Of a DNA stretch of 54,385 nt, positions 10,915 to 19,136 are shown in pieces. Every line of letters starts with the position of its first letter. Position 1 is the first letter of the stretch. Under the pieces are notes generated by a model. The model was not told where the DNA came from and did not search any database. It saw only the letters and a program-made list of their open reading frames with translations. This stretch comes from Alloalcanivorax mobilis. GTDB taxonomy: Bacteria > Pseudomonadota > Gammaproteobacteria > Pseudomonadales > Alcanivoracaceae. Made by a program: the position numbers and the translations under genes. The stretch lies in assembly GCF_002864685.1 (NCBI RefSeq), contig NZ_NMQZ01000028.1, positions 1 through 54,385 of the forward strand. The letters are read 5' to 3'.

Positions 10915-11628
10915 ATGCGGCGTTGGATCGCTCTGGGGGCGGTGTTTTTCCTCAGTTTATGTGTATTCCTGGTGGCGCTGATGCCGGCGGCGGTGGTGGT
11001 GGATCGGCTGCCGGCGCTGCGACCCGGTGGCGCTCCATTGGTGCTCTCGCAGCCCCGCGGGCGCTGGTGGGATGCCACGGTGAACGCGCGCTGGCGTGAT
11101 CAGCAGGGGACGCTGGCCTGGACGTTGGACTGGCACGGCTTGACCCCGGGTTTACAGCTTTCTTTACGTTCCGATGACCTGCAAGGTGACGGCTGGCTGG
11201 GTGCCGACTGGGGGGACTGGCGTCTTGAACAATGGCGTGCCACAGTACCGGTCGCCATGATCAGCCGGCAGGTGCCGCAGGGCAATGCCGACGGTACCGC
11301 TCATGTTTCCCTGATGGTTCTGGAACTCGCCGGTGGATCGGTGGTCGATGCCAAAGGCACGCTGGATTATAGCGGCGGCACGGTCACCTGGAGCAGCGGC
11401 TCGGCTCGGGTGCCGCCTCTGGATGGCCGCCTGTTCATGGGTGAGCAGGGGCCGCGGCTGCGGGTAACCGGGCCGGATCAGCAACAGCTGGTCGAGGCCA
11501 GCATCGAGAAGAAGATGTTGAAGGTTCAGGTGCATCGGGCCTGGCCTCAACTGCTCGGTGTCAGCCAGGGGGGCGACCCCTCGGATGTGGTGTTTCAGAT
11601 GAGTCAGCCGCTGAAGTTCGGCTCCTGA
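10915..11628 (+). CDS. gspN: Type II secretion system protein N
   Basis: A 237-residue protein with one N-terminal membrane anchor (residues 5-27, ALGAVFFLSLCVFLVALMP) and a periplasmic beta-rich body. The motif LSQPRGRWWDATVNARW near residue 50 and the repeated LDWHGLTPG and GWLGADWGDW strands are typical of GspN. GspN is an accessory inner-membrane part of the type II secretion system. In most operons it is the last gene; here it comes first, ahead of gspC and gspD. The ATG at 10915 follows GGGTGGG; the TTG at 10900 adds only GGLT-like residues. Confidence 0.82.
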   Translation: MRRWIALGAVFFLSLCVFLVALMPAAVVVDRLPALRPGGAPLVLSQPRGRWWDATVNARWRDQQGTLAWTLDWHGLTPGLQLSLRSDDLQGDGWLGADWGDWRLEQWRATVPVAMISRQVPQGNADGTAHVSLMVLELAGGSVVDAKGTLDYSGGTVTWSSGSARVPPLDGRLFMGEQGPRLRVTGPDQQQLVEASIEKKMLKVQVHRAWPQLLGVSQGGDPSDVVFQMSQPLKFGS

Positions 11629-11867
11629 GCCAGCGCCGCGGCGCTGAAGAAAAACAAAATGTGCAGGGTGGCGTGACGTTTCGCGTATCTTGAACGACTG
11701 CGCCGCCACACCCGGGCACCGGAGCATCACTTCGGGCCTCAATATAACAAGCGGCAGTGACCGCAGGGCCGACCGGCCTGGAAAAACCGGCCACGGACAA
11801 CCGGCTGTTTATAGCGAATCTTTTGATCGCCGGTGGGCCGGATAACGATAAGTGGGATTGTGGATTT

Positions 11868-12716
11868 ATGATTCAGTGGGCCCGGAGGGGAAACCAGCAG
11901 AAGTGGTCCGGACGGCTGCGTATCGTGATGGCGCTGTTGCTGCTCGTGCTGCTGGCATACGTGATTGCCCAGACCGCCTGGATACTCTGGTATGGGCCCA
12001 GCGACGCTCTTCCCCCCTCCTCGTTACAACAGGTGCGAACGGCGGCCGGCGACAACGGTGGCCGGCAACTCTCCCAGTCCCAGGTGGAGGGCTGGCAGCT
12101 GTTTGGCCTCTATCAACAAGAAGCGCAGAACAATAATGATCGCCCCGTGGACGCGCCGGACACCCGGCTCAAGCTGGAACTGCTCGGTTTATTCCAAACC
12201 CGGGATCGCGACAAATCCTCCGCGATCATCGCGGAAAAAGGCAAGGACGCGGAGCTCTATCACATCGGCGACGGTATTCCCGGTAACGCCAAGATCGACG
12301 AAATCTACGCGGATCGCGTGATCCTGCGTCGGCAAGGTCGTCTGGAGACGTTGCGTCTGAACGAACTGAGCGCTCTGGGTGGCGTCACCCAGGTCACCGA
12401 GCCGGCTCCCCGCGAGCCTTCTCCAAGCCCGCAAACGGATCTCAGCCAGCAGCGCTCGGCGGTGATTCGGCAATTGGGGCTCAAGCCGGTGAGCGAGGGA
12501 GAGACCCAGGGTTATCAGATCGGCGCCCAGGCGCCCAAGCAGTTGATCGAGCAGGTTGGCCTTAACCAGGGTGATGTCATTGTGTCGGTAAACGGCTATC
12601 CGCTGGGTACCGAAGACAGCGATCTTGCGGCCATGCAGTCTTATCAGGACACCCAGGCGGCCTCCATCGTGGTCCAGCGTGGCGATCAGCAATTTACCGT
12701 GAACTATCCACCGTAG
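11868..12716 (+). CDS. gspC: Type II secretion system protein C
   Basis: A 282-residue bitopic inner-membrane protein. A short basic N-terminus precedes one membrane helix (RIVMALLLLVLLAYVIAQTA). The homology region (QLSQSQVEGWQLFGLYQQE, LKLELLGLFQTRD) contacts the N0 domain of the secretin. The C-terminus is PDZ-like (LIEQVGLNQGDVIVSVNGYP). GspC links the inner-membrane platform to GspD and helps select cargo. ATG 11868 gives the standard short cytoplasmic tail; an in-frame start at 11757 would add 37 atypical residues. A gap of 239 bases separates it from gspN, so it may have its own promoter. Confidence 0.9.
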   Translation: MIQWARRGNQQKWSGRLRIVMALLLLVLLAYVIAQTAWILWYGPSDALPPSSLQQVRTAAGDNGGRQLSQSQVEGWQLFGLYQQEAQNNNDRPVDAPDTRLKLELLGLFQTRDRDKSSAIIAEKGKDAELYHIGDGIPGNAKIDEIYADRVILRRQGRLETLRLNELSALGGVTQVTEPAPREPSPSPQTDLSQQRSAVIRQLGLKPVSEGETQGYQIGAQAPKQLIEQVGLNQGDVIVSVNGYPLGTEDSDLAAMQSYQDTQAASIVVQRGDQQFTVNYPP

Positions 12717-12726
12717 CGAGATTGTT

Positions 12727-15054
12727 ATGGAGCCTTTGAACATCCCCTTTGAAGCCGCGGGCTCCCTGAGCGCGGCGCCGGCCCGGCGGACTCTGGCAGG
12801 CACAGTGGGGTCAGGCCGGAACCGCGCAACCCGGAACGTGACGCGCTCGCGCTGGAGTATCGCCTGGCAGGCGGCCATGGTGGCCCTGGTGCTGACGTTG
12901 CCGCTGGGCGTGCACGCCCAGCAGGCCAAAAACGAAGTCACTCGCAGCAGTGACGGCAAGTCCTGGACGGTGAACATCCGCAACGCCGACATTCAGGCGT
13001 TCATCAGCCAGGTCGCCGAGATGACCGGCAAGAATTTCGTTATCGACCCGCGCGTTCGCGCCCGTGACGTGACGGTGATCTCTAACAAGCCGCTCAGTTC
13101 CGATGAGGTCTATCAACTGTTTCTGTCGGTTCTGCAGGTGCACGGTTACGCCGCGGTCCCGGCGGGCAACGTGATCAAGATCGTCACCAACACCACCGCC
13201 AAACAGAGCAATCTGCCGCTCACCCAGAGCACCACGGTGGATGGCGAGGAGCTGATCACGCAGGTGATTCCGGTGGACAATTCCCCGGTGGAAGAGCTGG
13301 TGCCGGTGCTGCGTCCGCTGGTGCCGCAATATGGTCACCTGGCGGCGGTGGGGTCCGCCAATGCGCTGATCATCAGCGATCACGCGGACAACATCGGTCG
13401 TATCCGCGCCATTATTCAGAGCCTGGACGGCGCCGAGAGCGACGATGTGGAGATCGTTCAGCTCAAGCACGCGTTCGCCGGCAACATGGTGGCCCTGCTG
13501 CAGGAACTCACCAAGCCGGACCCGGGCAACCGGCGAGCGGCGAACCAGAGCAACGCCACCGTGGTCGCCGACGAGCGTACCAACCGGCTGATCATCAAAG
13601 GGGATCGGGGCACCCGCGCCCGCTTGTTGCCGTTGATCAGCAAGTTGGACACGCCGTCCGCCGCCGCCGGTGGGGTTCAAGTGGTGCGCCTGAGCCATGG
13701 CGATGCCGAAAAAATGGCGGACTTGCTGAAGAATTTCGCCGAAGGCGCGTCCGCCGTTAAGCAGGGCGATACCAAGGGCTCGCCGGCGGCGACGGCAGGT
13801 GGCACCAGTGCCACCGCGCGAGTGTCGATCCAGGCGGATGTCTCTCTGAACGCCCTGGTGATTCGCGCCGAACCGGAGATGATGCGCGAGCTTCAGTCGG
13901 TGATCAGTCAGTTGGATGTGCGCCGTGCGCAGATTCTGATTGAAGCGGCGATCGTCGAGGTCACCGGTGACAAAGCCAGCTCCCTGGGCTTCCAGTACGT
14001 GGCGGGCAGTGGCGAGAACGGCATTGGCGCGGTTAACTTCAACAACAGCGGTGTCAGCATCCAGGATCTGCTCAGCGCGGTGATCACCGAAGACCCCTCA
14101 CAGATTTCCCTGGGCGACGGTCTGGCCGCGGGCTTTGGCAAAACCAATTCGAACGGTGATCTGGAATGGGGCGCGCTGGTGCAGGCGCTGGCCTCCACCA
14201 CCAACACCAATCTGTTGTCCACGCCCAGTATTCTGACTTTGGACAACCAGGAAGCGTCGATCATCGTCGGTGAGAACGTGCCCTTCGTGACCGGCCAGGC
14301 CTCCAGCACCGGCTCCGGCGTATCCAACCCCTTTACCACCATTCAGCGTGAGGACGTGGGCCTGACATTGAAGGTCACGCCCCATGTGGCCGGCTTGAAC
14401 ACCATCCGTCTGGAACTGGAACAGGAAACCTCGGCGGTCAAGGATTCGGTGGGCGAGGCCGTGGATATCGTGACCACCAAACGCAAGCTGACCACCACGG
14501 TGCTGGCGGACGATGGCGAGACCATCGCTCTGGGTGGCCTGATCTCCGATGACGTTCAGGACACCGTGCGCAAGGTGCCGTTGCTGGGGGACATCCCGCT
14601 ACTGGGCGTGCTGTTCCGCTCCACCAGCAAGAGCCATGTGAAGCGTAACCTGATGATCTTCATCAAGCCCACCGTGCTGGTCGACAATGAGCGTCTGGTG
14701 GACATGACCCGCGAGAAATACATGGGCGTGACCGCCATGCAGTTCCGCGTCGATGAAGACGGCAATCTGGTGCGCGACACGGCGTTCCCGCTGCCGACCC
14801 GTGCCAGCCAGTTGTTCGATGGCCGTTCGCCGGTGTCCGAGGATTACCGCAAGGCGTATGAGAGAGAGCAAAACAAGAGCGTTGATGAAAGCGCCGCGCC
14901 GAGCACCTCCGAGCCGGTGATCGAGAACGAGGGCTTCCTGCCCGGCGTCAAGGAAGAGTCGCCGCAGGAAGAGCGGCGCGAAGAACGGCAAGATGATGAC
15001 CGTGGTGACGACCAGGCTGCCCGTGGTGGCGAGGCGCCGTCTCCGCGCTCATAG
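12727..15054 (+). CDS. gspD: Type II secretion secretin
   Basis: 775 residues; the outer-membrane channel of type II secretion. After a hydrophobic signal (AWQAAMVALVLTLPLGVHA) comes the N0 domain (SWTVNIRNADIQAFISQVAE), then N1-N3 repeats (VDNSPVEELVPVLRPLVPQ; VVADERTNRLIIKGDR; LVIRAEPEMMRELQSVI) and the secretin core with VGENVPFVTGQ, VGLTLKVTPHV and GGLISDDVQDTVRKVPLLGDIPLLGVLF split over residues 520-640. The leader before the hydrophobic stretch is long (about 45 residues); a GTG at 12838 would shorten it and may be the true start. It lies 10 bases after gspC. The C-terminal tail is acidic and low complexity. Confidence 0.93.
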   Translation: MEPLNIPFEAAGSLSAAPARRTLAGTVGSGRNRATRNVTRSRWSIAWQAAMVALVLTLPLGVHAQQAKNEVTRSSDGKSWTVNIRNADIQAFISQVAEMTGKNFVIDPRVRARDVTVISNKPLSSDEVYQLFLSVLQVHGYAAVPAGNVIKIVTNTTAKQSNLPLTQSTTVDGEELITQVIPVDNSPVEELVPVLRPLVPQYGHLAAVGSANALIISDHADNIGRIRAIIQSLDGAESDDVEIVQLKHAFAGNMVALLQELTKPDPGNRRAANQSNATVVADERTNRLIIKGDRGTRARLLPLISKLDTPSAAAGGVQVVRLSHGDAEKMADLLKNFAEGASAVKQGDTKGSPAATAGGTSATARVSIQADVSLNALVIRAEPEMMRELQSVISQLDVRRAQILIEAAIVEVTGDKASSLGFQYVAGSGENGIGAVNFNNSGVSIQDLLSAVITEDPSQISLGDGLAAGFGKTNSNGDLEWGALVQALASTTNTNLLSTPSILTLDNQEASIIVGENVPFVTGQASSTGSGVSNPFTTIQREDVGLTLKVTPHVAGLNTIRLELEQETSAVKDSVGEAVDIVTTKRKLTTTVLADDGETIALGGLISDDVQDTVRKVPLLGDIPLLGVLFRSTSKSHVKRNLMIFIKPTVLVDNERLVDMTREKYMGVTAMQFRVDEDGNLVRDTAFPLPTRASQLFDGRSPVSEDYRKAYEREQNKSVDESAAPSTSEPVIENEGFLPGVKEESPQEERREERQDDDRGDDQAARGGEAPSPRS

Positions 15055-15065
15055 TCAGGGCGTGG

Positions 15066-15085
15066 AGCCGGGCCTCGTCCCGGCT
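15066..15085 (+). terminator. Terminator hairpin after gspD
   Basis: AGCCGGG (15066-15072) pairs with CCCGGCT (15079-15085), followed by TTCT and, a few bases on, a CCTTTTTC run. A second hairpin (15107-15135, AGCCCCT/AGGGGCT) follows. It separates gspD from the convergent lipoprotein gene. Confidence 0.55.
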
Positions 15086-15234
15086 TTCTGGCGGGCCTTT
15101 TTCTTCAGCCCCTCTCCCGCAAGGGCTGAGGGGCTTTGACGTCAACCAATGGCACTCAAGCGAGCGGCACCGCGCGTCGGGTGGCCTCGTCGCAGGTCGC
15201 GGGCGCACCATTGGCTTTGTTTGAGAGGCCTCGT

Positions 15235-16287
15235 TTAAGTCTCGTCCAGTGAGCGCAGGTTCTTCAGCACTTTGCGGCTGCGTTCCAGCTTCTTGATCAA
15301 TTCTTCGTTGTCCGGTTGCAGCGGGGCAACCTGACGCCATAGCCGGTAGGCATCGCGATACTCGCCGCGCGCGTACAGGGCCTCGCCACGCGTCATGGCA
15401 TCCTGGAAGCGCTGCTGACACCAGGCATCCACCTGATGACGAAGGGCTCCCGGGGCGCTGTCCGGGTGTTCCATAAGATAAGTGCGCGCGGCCAGAAGGT
15501 CGTTCAGCTCGCCGCTGTCCTGATACGCCGCCACCAGGCTTTGCGCCTGTCGACGCTGGGCCTCGCTGCGCTCGGAGCGGCGCCGGTCGCGGCTGCTGCT
15601 GATGTGGTGGCGGGCCTGCTCCAGAGCCGCCGGCTGCTGGCGGCTGGGGCTGAGGCGTTGGGCCATGTCCAGCAAGCGTAGCGCCGGCGCCCACTGCTCC
15701 TGGTTCGCGTAGCTGTGGCCCAGGTCGGTGAGCGCGACCGTGGCTTCGTTGCGCAGGCGATTCCATTCGGCGCGGGCCGCGCCGGCTCTGGCGGCTTCGA
15801 AGGGCGCCAGTTCGCTGTTCAAATCGCCACTGTCCAGCACCGCTTGCCCCACGGCCAGATACCAACGGCTCAGGCGCTCACGCAGACGGTCCGCTTCCCG
15901 TGCCTGCAGTTGTTGTTTCAGCGTGCTGAGAGGTTGGTTGTCCACCACTCTCGGCGACGTCTGATCCAGCGTCTGATACGCCTTTTGCCAGTCTCCCCGG
16001 GCGCCGAAGGCGCGGGCCCGGTCAAGCGCGTCGCCGCGGTATGCGTGGCTCGCCTCCAGTACCGCCGGACGTCGCGCCAGCAGGGCGGCGTTAAGCGGGT
16101 CATCCGGATCGGCGCCGTCGATGATCGCCAGGGCATCAGCGTAGCGATCCTCGGCGATCGCATCGTCCAGCCGTTGGCTGTTGTCGTTGGAGAACAGTGG
16201 GAGACTGGAACAGGCCGACAGCAACACGGCCATCGCCAAGGTCACCGCGGCGGCCCGCGGGCCGCGTCGGGTCTCAGTAGCGGCCAT
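15235..16287 (-). CDS. Lipoprotein with TPR-like helices, paired with adenylate cyclase
   Basis: A 350-residue predicted lipoprotein. The signal peptide ends in the lipobox LLSAC at about residue 26 (AVTLAMAVLLSACSSLP). The body is almost all helical, Ala/Arg/Gln-rich, with tetratricopeptide-like pairs (YADALAIIDGADPDDPLNAAL; WAPALRLLDMAQRLSP; YRDAYRLWRQVAPLQPDNEE). The function is not known to me. Its start overlaps the last 14 bases of the adenylate cyclase gene, with GGAGG upstream inside that gene. Tight co-translation suggests it acts with the periplasmic part of the cyclase, but that is inference. Confidence 0.8.
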   Translation of the reverse strand: MAATETRRGPRAAAVTLAMAVLLSACSSLPLFSNDNSQRLDDAIAEDRYADALAIIDGADPDDPLNAALLARRPAVLEASHAYRGDALDRARAFGARGDWQKAYQTLDQTSPRVVDNQPLSTLKQQLQAREADRLRERLSRWYLAVGQAVLDSGDLNSELAPFEAARAGAARAEWNRLRNEATVALTDLGHSYANQEQWAPALRLLDMAQRLSPSRQQPAALEQARHHISSSRDRRRSERSEAQRRQAQSLVAAYQDSGELNDLLAARTYLMEHPDSAPGALRHQVDAWCQQRFQDAMTRGEALYARGEYRDAYRLWRQVAPLQPDNEELIKKLERSRKVLKNLRSLDET

Positions 16288-17794
16288 TGGACGCCTCCGG
16301 GCTGAGCGATGAAAGGAACTGGGCGATGCGCTGCTCCATCAGGGTTTCGGACAACGCGTGCACGCCATCGACCCGGTAGGTACCAACCTGCTCGGTACGG
16401 CCCCGCACGCGCATGGCGCCGTATTCCGTGGCGCGCACACGCGAGGCGATGTTGGCGTCGGCGAACAGGGTATCGGCGGCGATGATCTCACCGGCGGCGG
16501 CCATATTGGAAAGCCGCGAGGCGAGATTCACCGCATCGCCGACCACCGTGTATTGCATCCGCTCCCGGGAGCCCAGATTGCCGGCCAGCATGGCCCCGGC
16601 GTTAATGCCGATGCGAAACTCCACGGTGGTTTGCCCGCGGGCCTCGCGATGCTGATTCAGGCGCGCCACCAGCCGCTGAATCATTACCGCGCAGCACAGG
16701 CCATGAAACAGGTGCTCGGAATCCTCCTCCGGCACGCCGAACACGATCATCGCGCAGTCGCCCATGTATTTGTCGATGGTGCCCCGGTAGCAACCAGCGG
16801 CGGTGGTGATGGCGTCGAAATAGACGTTCAGCATGTTGGCGACCGCTTCCGGCGCCAGAGTTTCAGACAGCCGGGTAAAGCCGACGATGTCGGCGAACAC
16901 CACGGTGGCCACCACATCCCGGCCGCCCAGGGTGACCTGGTTGAGGTCCGCCATCATCTTGCGCGCCACCGAGGGGCTGACGAAGCGCTGCAGCACGCGC
17001 TCCACCTGATCTTTCTCAAGCATGCTGTGCGCCATGCTGTTGTAGGCCTCGATCAGGTGGCCGATTTCGTCGTTGCGCCGCTCATGGATGCGATATTCCA
17101 GATCGCCTTTGCGCAATGCGCTGGTGGCGGCGAGCAGATTATGGATCGGCTGGGCCAGGCGCCGGCTGATCAGGAACGAGGCGATGATCGCCAGCAGCCC
17201 CATCACCAGGGTGGCGGTGATCATGGTGTCGCGCACGTCCTTTTGGGCGGCGATGATCGGGCGGTCGGAAAGCGTTACCGCCACCGAGCCGGCCAGCGCC
17301 TGCTCCACCATCACCGGCGCGAAATAGGTGCTCAAGGCGTGGTGCTCCAGGCGCCAGCGGCGCACGGTGTGCGTGGCCGGCGTGCCGCCGGGGGGCACCA
17401 GGCCGGCTTTGTCCAGTTGTTGTCCGTCGCGATCAAACAGGGCTGCGCCATGGATGTTGCCACTGCGGACCAGGTTATTGATGTGCACTTTGAGCAGAAA
17501 GCTGTCTTCGGCGAGCAGCGGCTCCTGGGCGGTGTGCGCGAGCTGGGTGGCGATGGCGTCGCCAAAGGTATCGGCCTGGGCGCGCATGCGTTCCAGTTGA
17601 TTATTGAGCAGCAGGGAGCCCAACAGCGCCATGCCGATCAGCAGCAACGCCGAGATCGATAGACCCATCTTCCAGGCCACTGGGAAATAGGCGGGAACAT
17701 AGGGTTTGATCAACGCATTAAAGCGCTGCCTGGGGGTCGAACGCTGGCGGGTCGGGGGCTGGGTCACGGCGGCTGGCACGGCTTCGCTTGTCAC
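16274..17794 (-). CDS. Membrane class III adenylate cyclase with HAMP domain
   Basis: 506 residues. Two membrane helices (about 44-64 and 192-210) enclose a 125-residue periplasmic sensor region. A HAMP domain (211-263) and a class III cyclase domain (about 290-480) follow. Metal-binding aspartates are D302 (FADIVGFT) and D346 (DKYMGD). K342 and D420 (VVGDAVNLASR) are the adenine-specifying pair, so ATP rather than GTP is the likely substrate. N423 and R427 complete the transition-state residues, so the enzyme should be active. It would turn a periplasmic or membrane signal into cAMP for a CRP/Vfr-type regulator. The start is a GTG; no strong ribosome site is seen. Confidence 0.9.
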   Translation of the reverse strand: MTSEAVPAAVTQPPTRQRSTPRQRFNALIKPYVPAYFPVAWKMGLSISALLLIGMALLGSLLLNNQLERMRAQADTFGDAIATQLAHTAQEPLLAEDSFLLKVHINNLVRSGNIHGAALFDRDGQQLDKAGLVPPGGTPATHTVRRWRLEHHALSTYFAPVMVEQALAGSVAVTLSDRPIIAAQKDVRDTMITATLVMGLLAIIASFLISRRLAQPIHNLLAATSALRKGDLEYRIHERRNDEIGHLIEAYNSMAHSMLEKDQVERVLQRFVSPSVARKMMADLNQVTLGGRDVVATVVFADIVGFTRLSETLAPEAVANMLNVYFDAITTAAGCYRGTIDKYMGDCAMIVFGVPEEDSEHLFHGLCCAVMIQRLVARLNQHREARGQTTVEFRIGINAGAMLAGNLGSRERMQYTVVGDAVNLASRLSNMAAAGEIIAADTLFADANIASRVRATEYGAMRVRGRTEQVGTYRVDGVHALSETLMEQRIAQFLSSLSPEASNGRY

Positions 17795-17879
17795 GCATGA
17801 ATTGCAGTGTCACATTGCCAGACTGGCCGGCTGGAAACCAGCCTGAAACCCTGGGATTGAGCAAACAGATCGATTCGAT

Positions 17880-18851
17880 ATGGCATTTATCAGCGAACGG
17901 CGCCTGGCCGCCAATGGATTGGACTTCTTTATTGCCGAGGCCGGTGAGCCCGATGCCCCCCTGGTGCTTTGCCTGCATGGTTTCCCCGAGTGCTGGGCGT
18001 CGTGGCGTTATCAACTGCCGGTGCTGGCGCAATCGGGCTACCACGCGGTGGCGCCGGACCTGCGCGGTTACGGCGAAACCGGTGGCCCCGATGAGGTGGA
18101 AGAATATCGCCAGTCGCGGCTGGTGGCCGACGTGGTGGCGCTGATTGACGCTCTGGGCGCGCAGCGCGCCGTGTTGATTGGGCACGATTGGGGCTGCGCT
18201 CTGGCCTGGCAGGTGGCGCGCCGGCACCCCGAGCGGGTCGCGGCGGTGGTGGGGTTGTCGGTGCCCTATGGTGGCCCCGCGCCCCGGCCGCCCACCGAGG
18301 CAATGCGCGCGCTGTTTGGCGATCATTTTTTCTACATGTTGTACTTCCAACAGCCGGCGTTGCCGGAGCAGGAGCTGCAGGAAAATGTTCAGGACAGCCT
18401 GCGCCGCCTATTTCACAGCCTCTCCGCGGACGGCATCGACGACTTTCGTGTCGGCCACGATGACCGGCGGATTCTACAGGCCATGTCCAGGCCGGAGACA
18501 CCACCGCGCTGGATGCGCGATGAGGATCTGGCCTACTACGTAGCCCGCTTCGAGAAGACCGGTTTTACCGGTGCCATCAACTGGTACCGGGCGATGGACG
18601 CCTCTTGGCGGGAAAGCCGGGACGACCCGAACTGGACGATCCCGGCGCCGGTTCTGTTTCTCGGTGGCATGCAGGACCCGGTGCTGATCTTCGGCCAGAA
18701 AGCGCTGGCGCGCATGCCCGATTACGTGCCCGATCTGAGCACCGTGATTCTGGACCGCTGTGGCCACTGGATTCAGATGGAGCAGGCCGCCGAAGTGAAC
18801 CGGGAGATCCTCGCCTTTCTTGAAAGAGTGGGCGAGGGCGCGCCGGCTTGA
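17880..18851 (+). CDS. Alpha/beta hydrolase, epoxide hydrolase type
   Basis: A 323-residue soluble alpha/beta hydrolase. The HGFPE oxyanion motif is at residues 33-37. The nucleophile elbow GHDWG (101-105) puts Asp103, not Ser, as nucleophile, as in epoxide hydrolases and haloalkane dehalogenases. H296 (CGHWIQME) is the catalytic base. A cap region (about 135-250) has tyrosines (AYYVARF, NWYRAMD) that could activate an epoxide. HGFPE and the cap tyrosines favour epoxide hydrolase over dehalogenase; the substrate is unknown. It is divergent from the cyclase gene. Confidence 0.88.
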   Translation: MAFISERRLAANGLDFFIAEAGEPDAPLVLCLHGFPECWASWRYQLPVLAQSGYHAVAPDLRGYGETGGPDEVEEYRQSRLVADVVALIDALGAQRAVLIGHDWGCALAWQVARRHPERVAAVVGLSVPYGGPAPRPPTEAMRALFGDHFFYMLYFQQPALPEQELQENVQDSLRRLFHSLSADGIDDFRVGHDDRRILQAMSRPETPPRWMRDEDLAYYVARFEKTGFTGAINWYRAMDASWRESRDDPNWTIPAPVLFLGGMQDPVLIFGQKALARMPDYVPDLSTVILDRCGHWIQMEQAAEVNREILAFLERVGEGAPA

Positions 18852-18881
18852 TTCGGGCGTCGCCTCACCTCACGAAGCCGC

Positions 18882-19115
18882 TGTGGGAGCAGGTCAAGCC
18901 AGCGAACCGAGCCGAAGGCGAGGCCGGGGGCGAGGCAACACGCGACACGCCGCCCGCTTGCGCTTCGCGCAACACGCCAAGTCAAAATCGGCGCCACTGT
19001 GCGGTGCGCAAAAGCGCATTGTGAATCCGCTAACGTCGCAGCTGGCTTCGATTCAGCGTGCTGCGTGCCTGCGCCCTTAAATCAAAAGAATTCGCTGGCT
19101 GGGCCTGCTCCTACA
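18882..19115. repeat. REP-like inverted pair (25-bp ends)
   Basis: A 25-base sequence at 18882-18906 (starts TGTGGGAGCAGG, ends CCAGCGAA) returns in inverse at 19091-19115 with 3 mismatches. TGTRGGAGC...GCGA is the well-known look of Pseudomonas-type REP units. The 184 bases between them have no credible gene and are rich in CGC/GCG runs. It fills the 285-base gap between the hydrolase and the acyl-CoA reductase gene. Confidence 0.65.
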
Positions 19116-19121
19116 AAACAC

Positions 19122-19135
19122 CCGATCCTGATCGG
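19122..19135 (-). terminator. Short hairpin after the acyl-CoA reductase gene
   Basis: CCGATC and GATCGG flank a 2-base loop immediately past the gene end on the minus strand, followed on that strand by GTGTTTTGT. It is a plausible weak intrinsic terminator. Confidence 0.4.
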
Positions 19136-19136
19136 C

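Noticed and set aside
17795..17879. CRP half-site (TGTCACATT) before the cyclase gene
   Set aside because: Only one half matches; the other half has no TGTGA/TCACA pattern.
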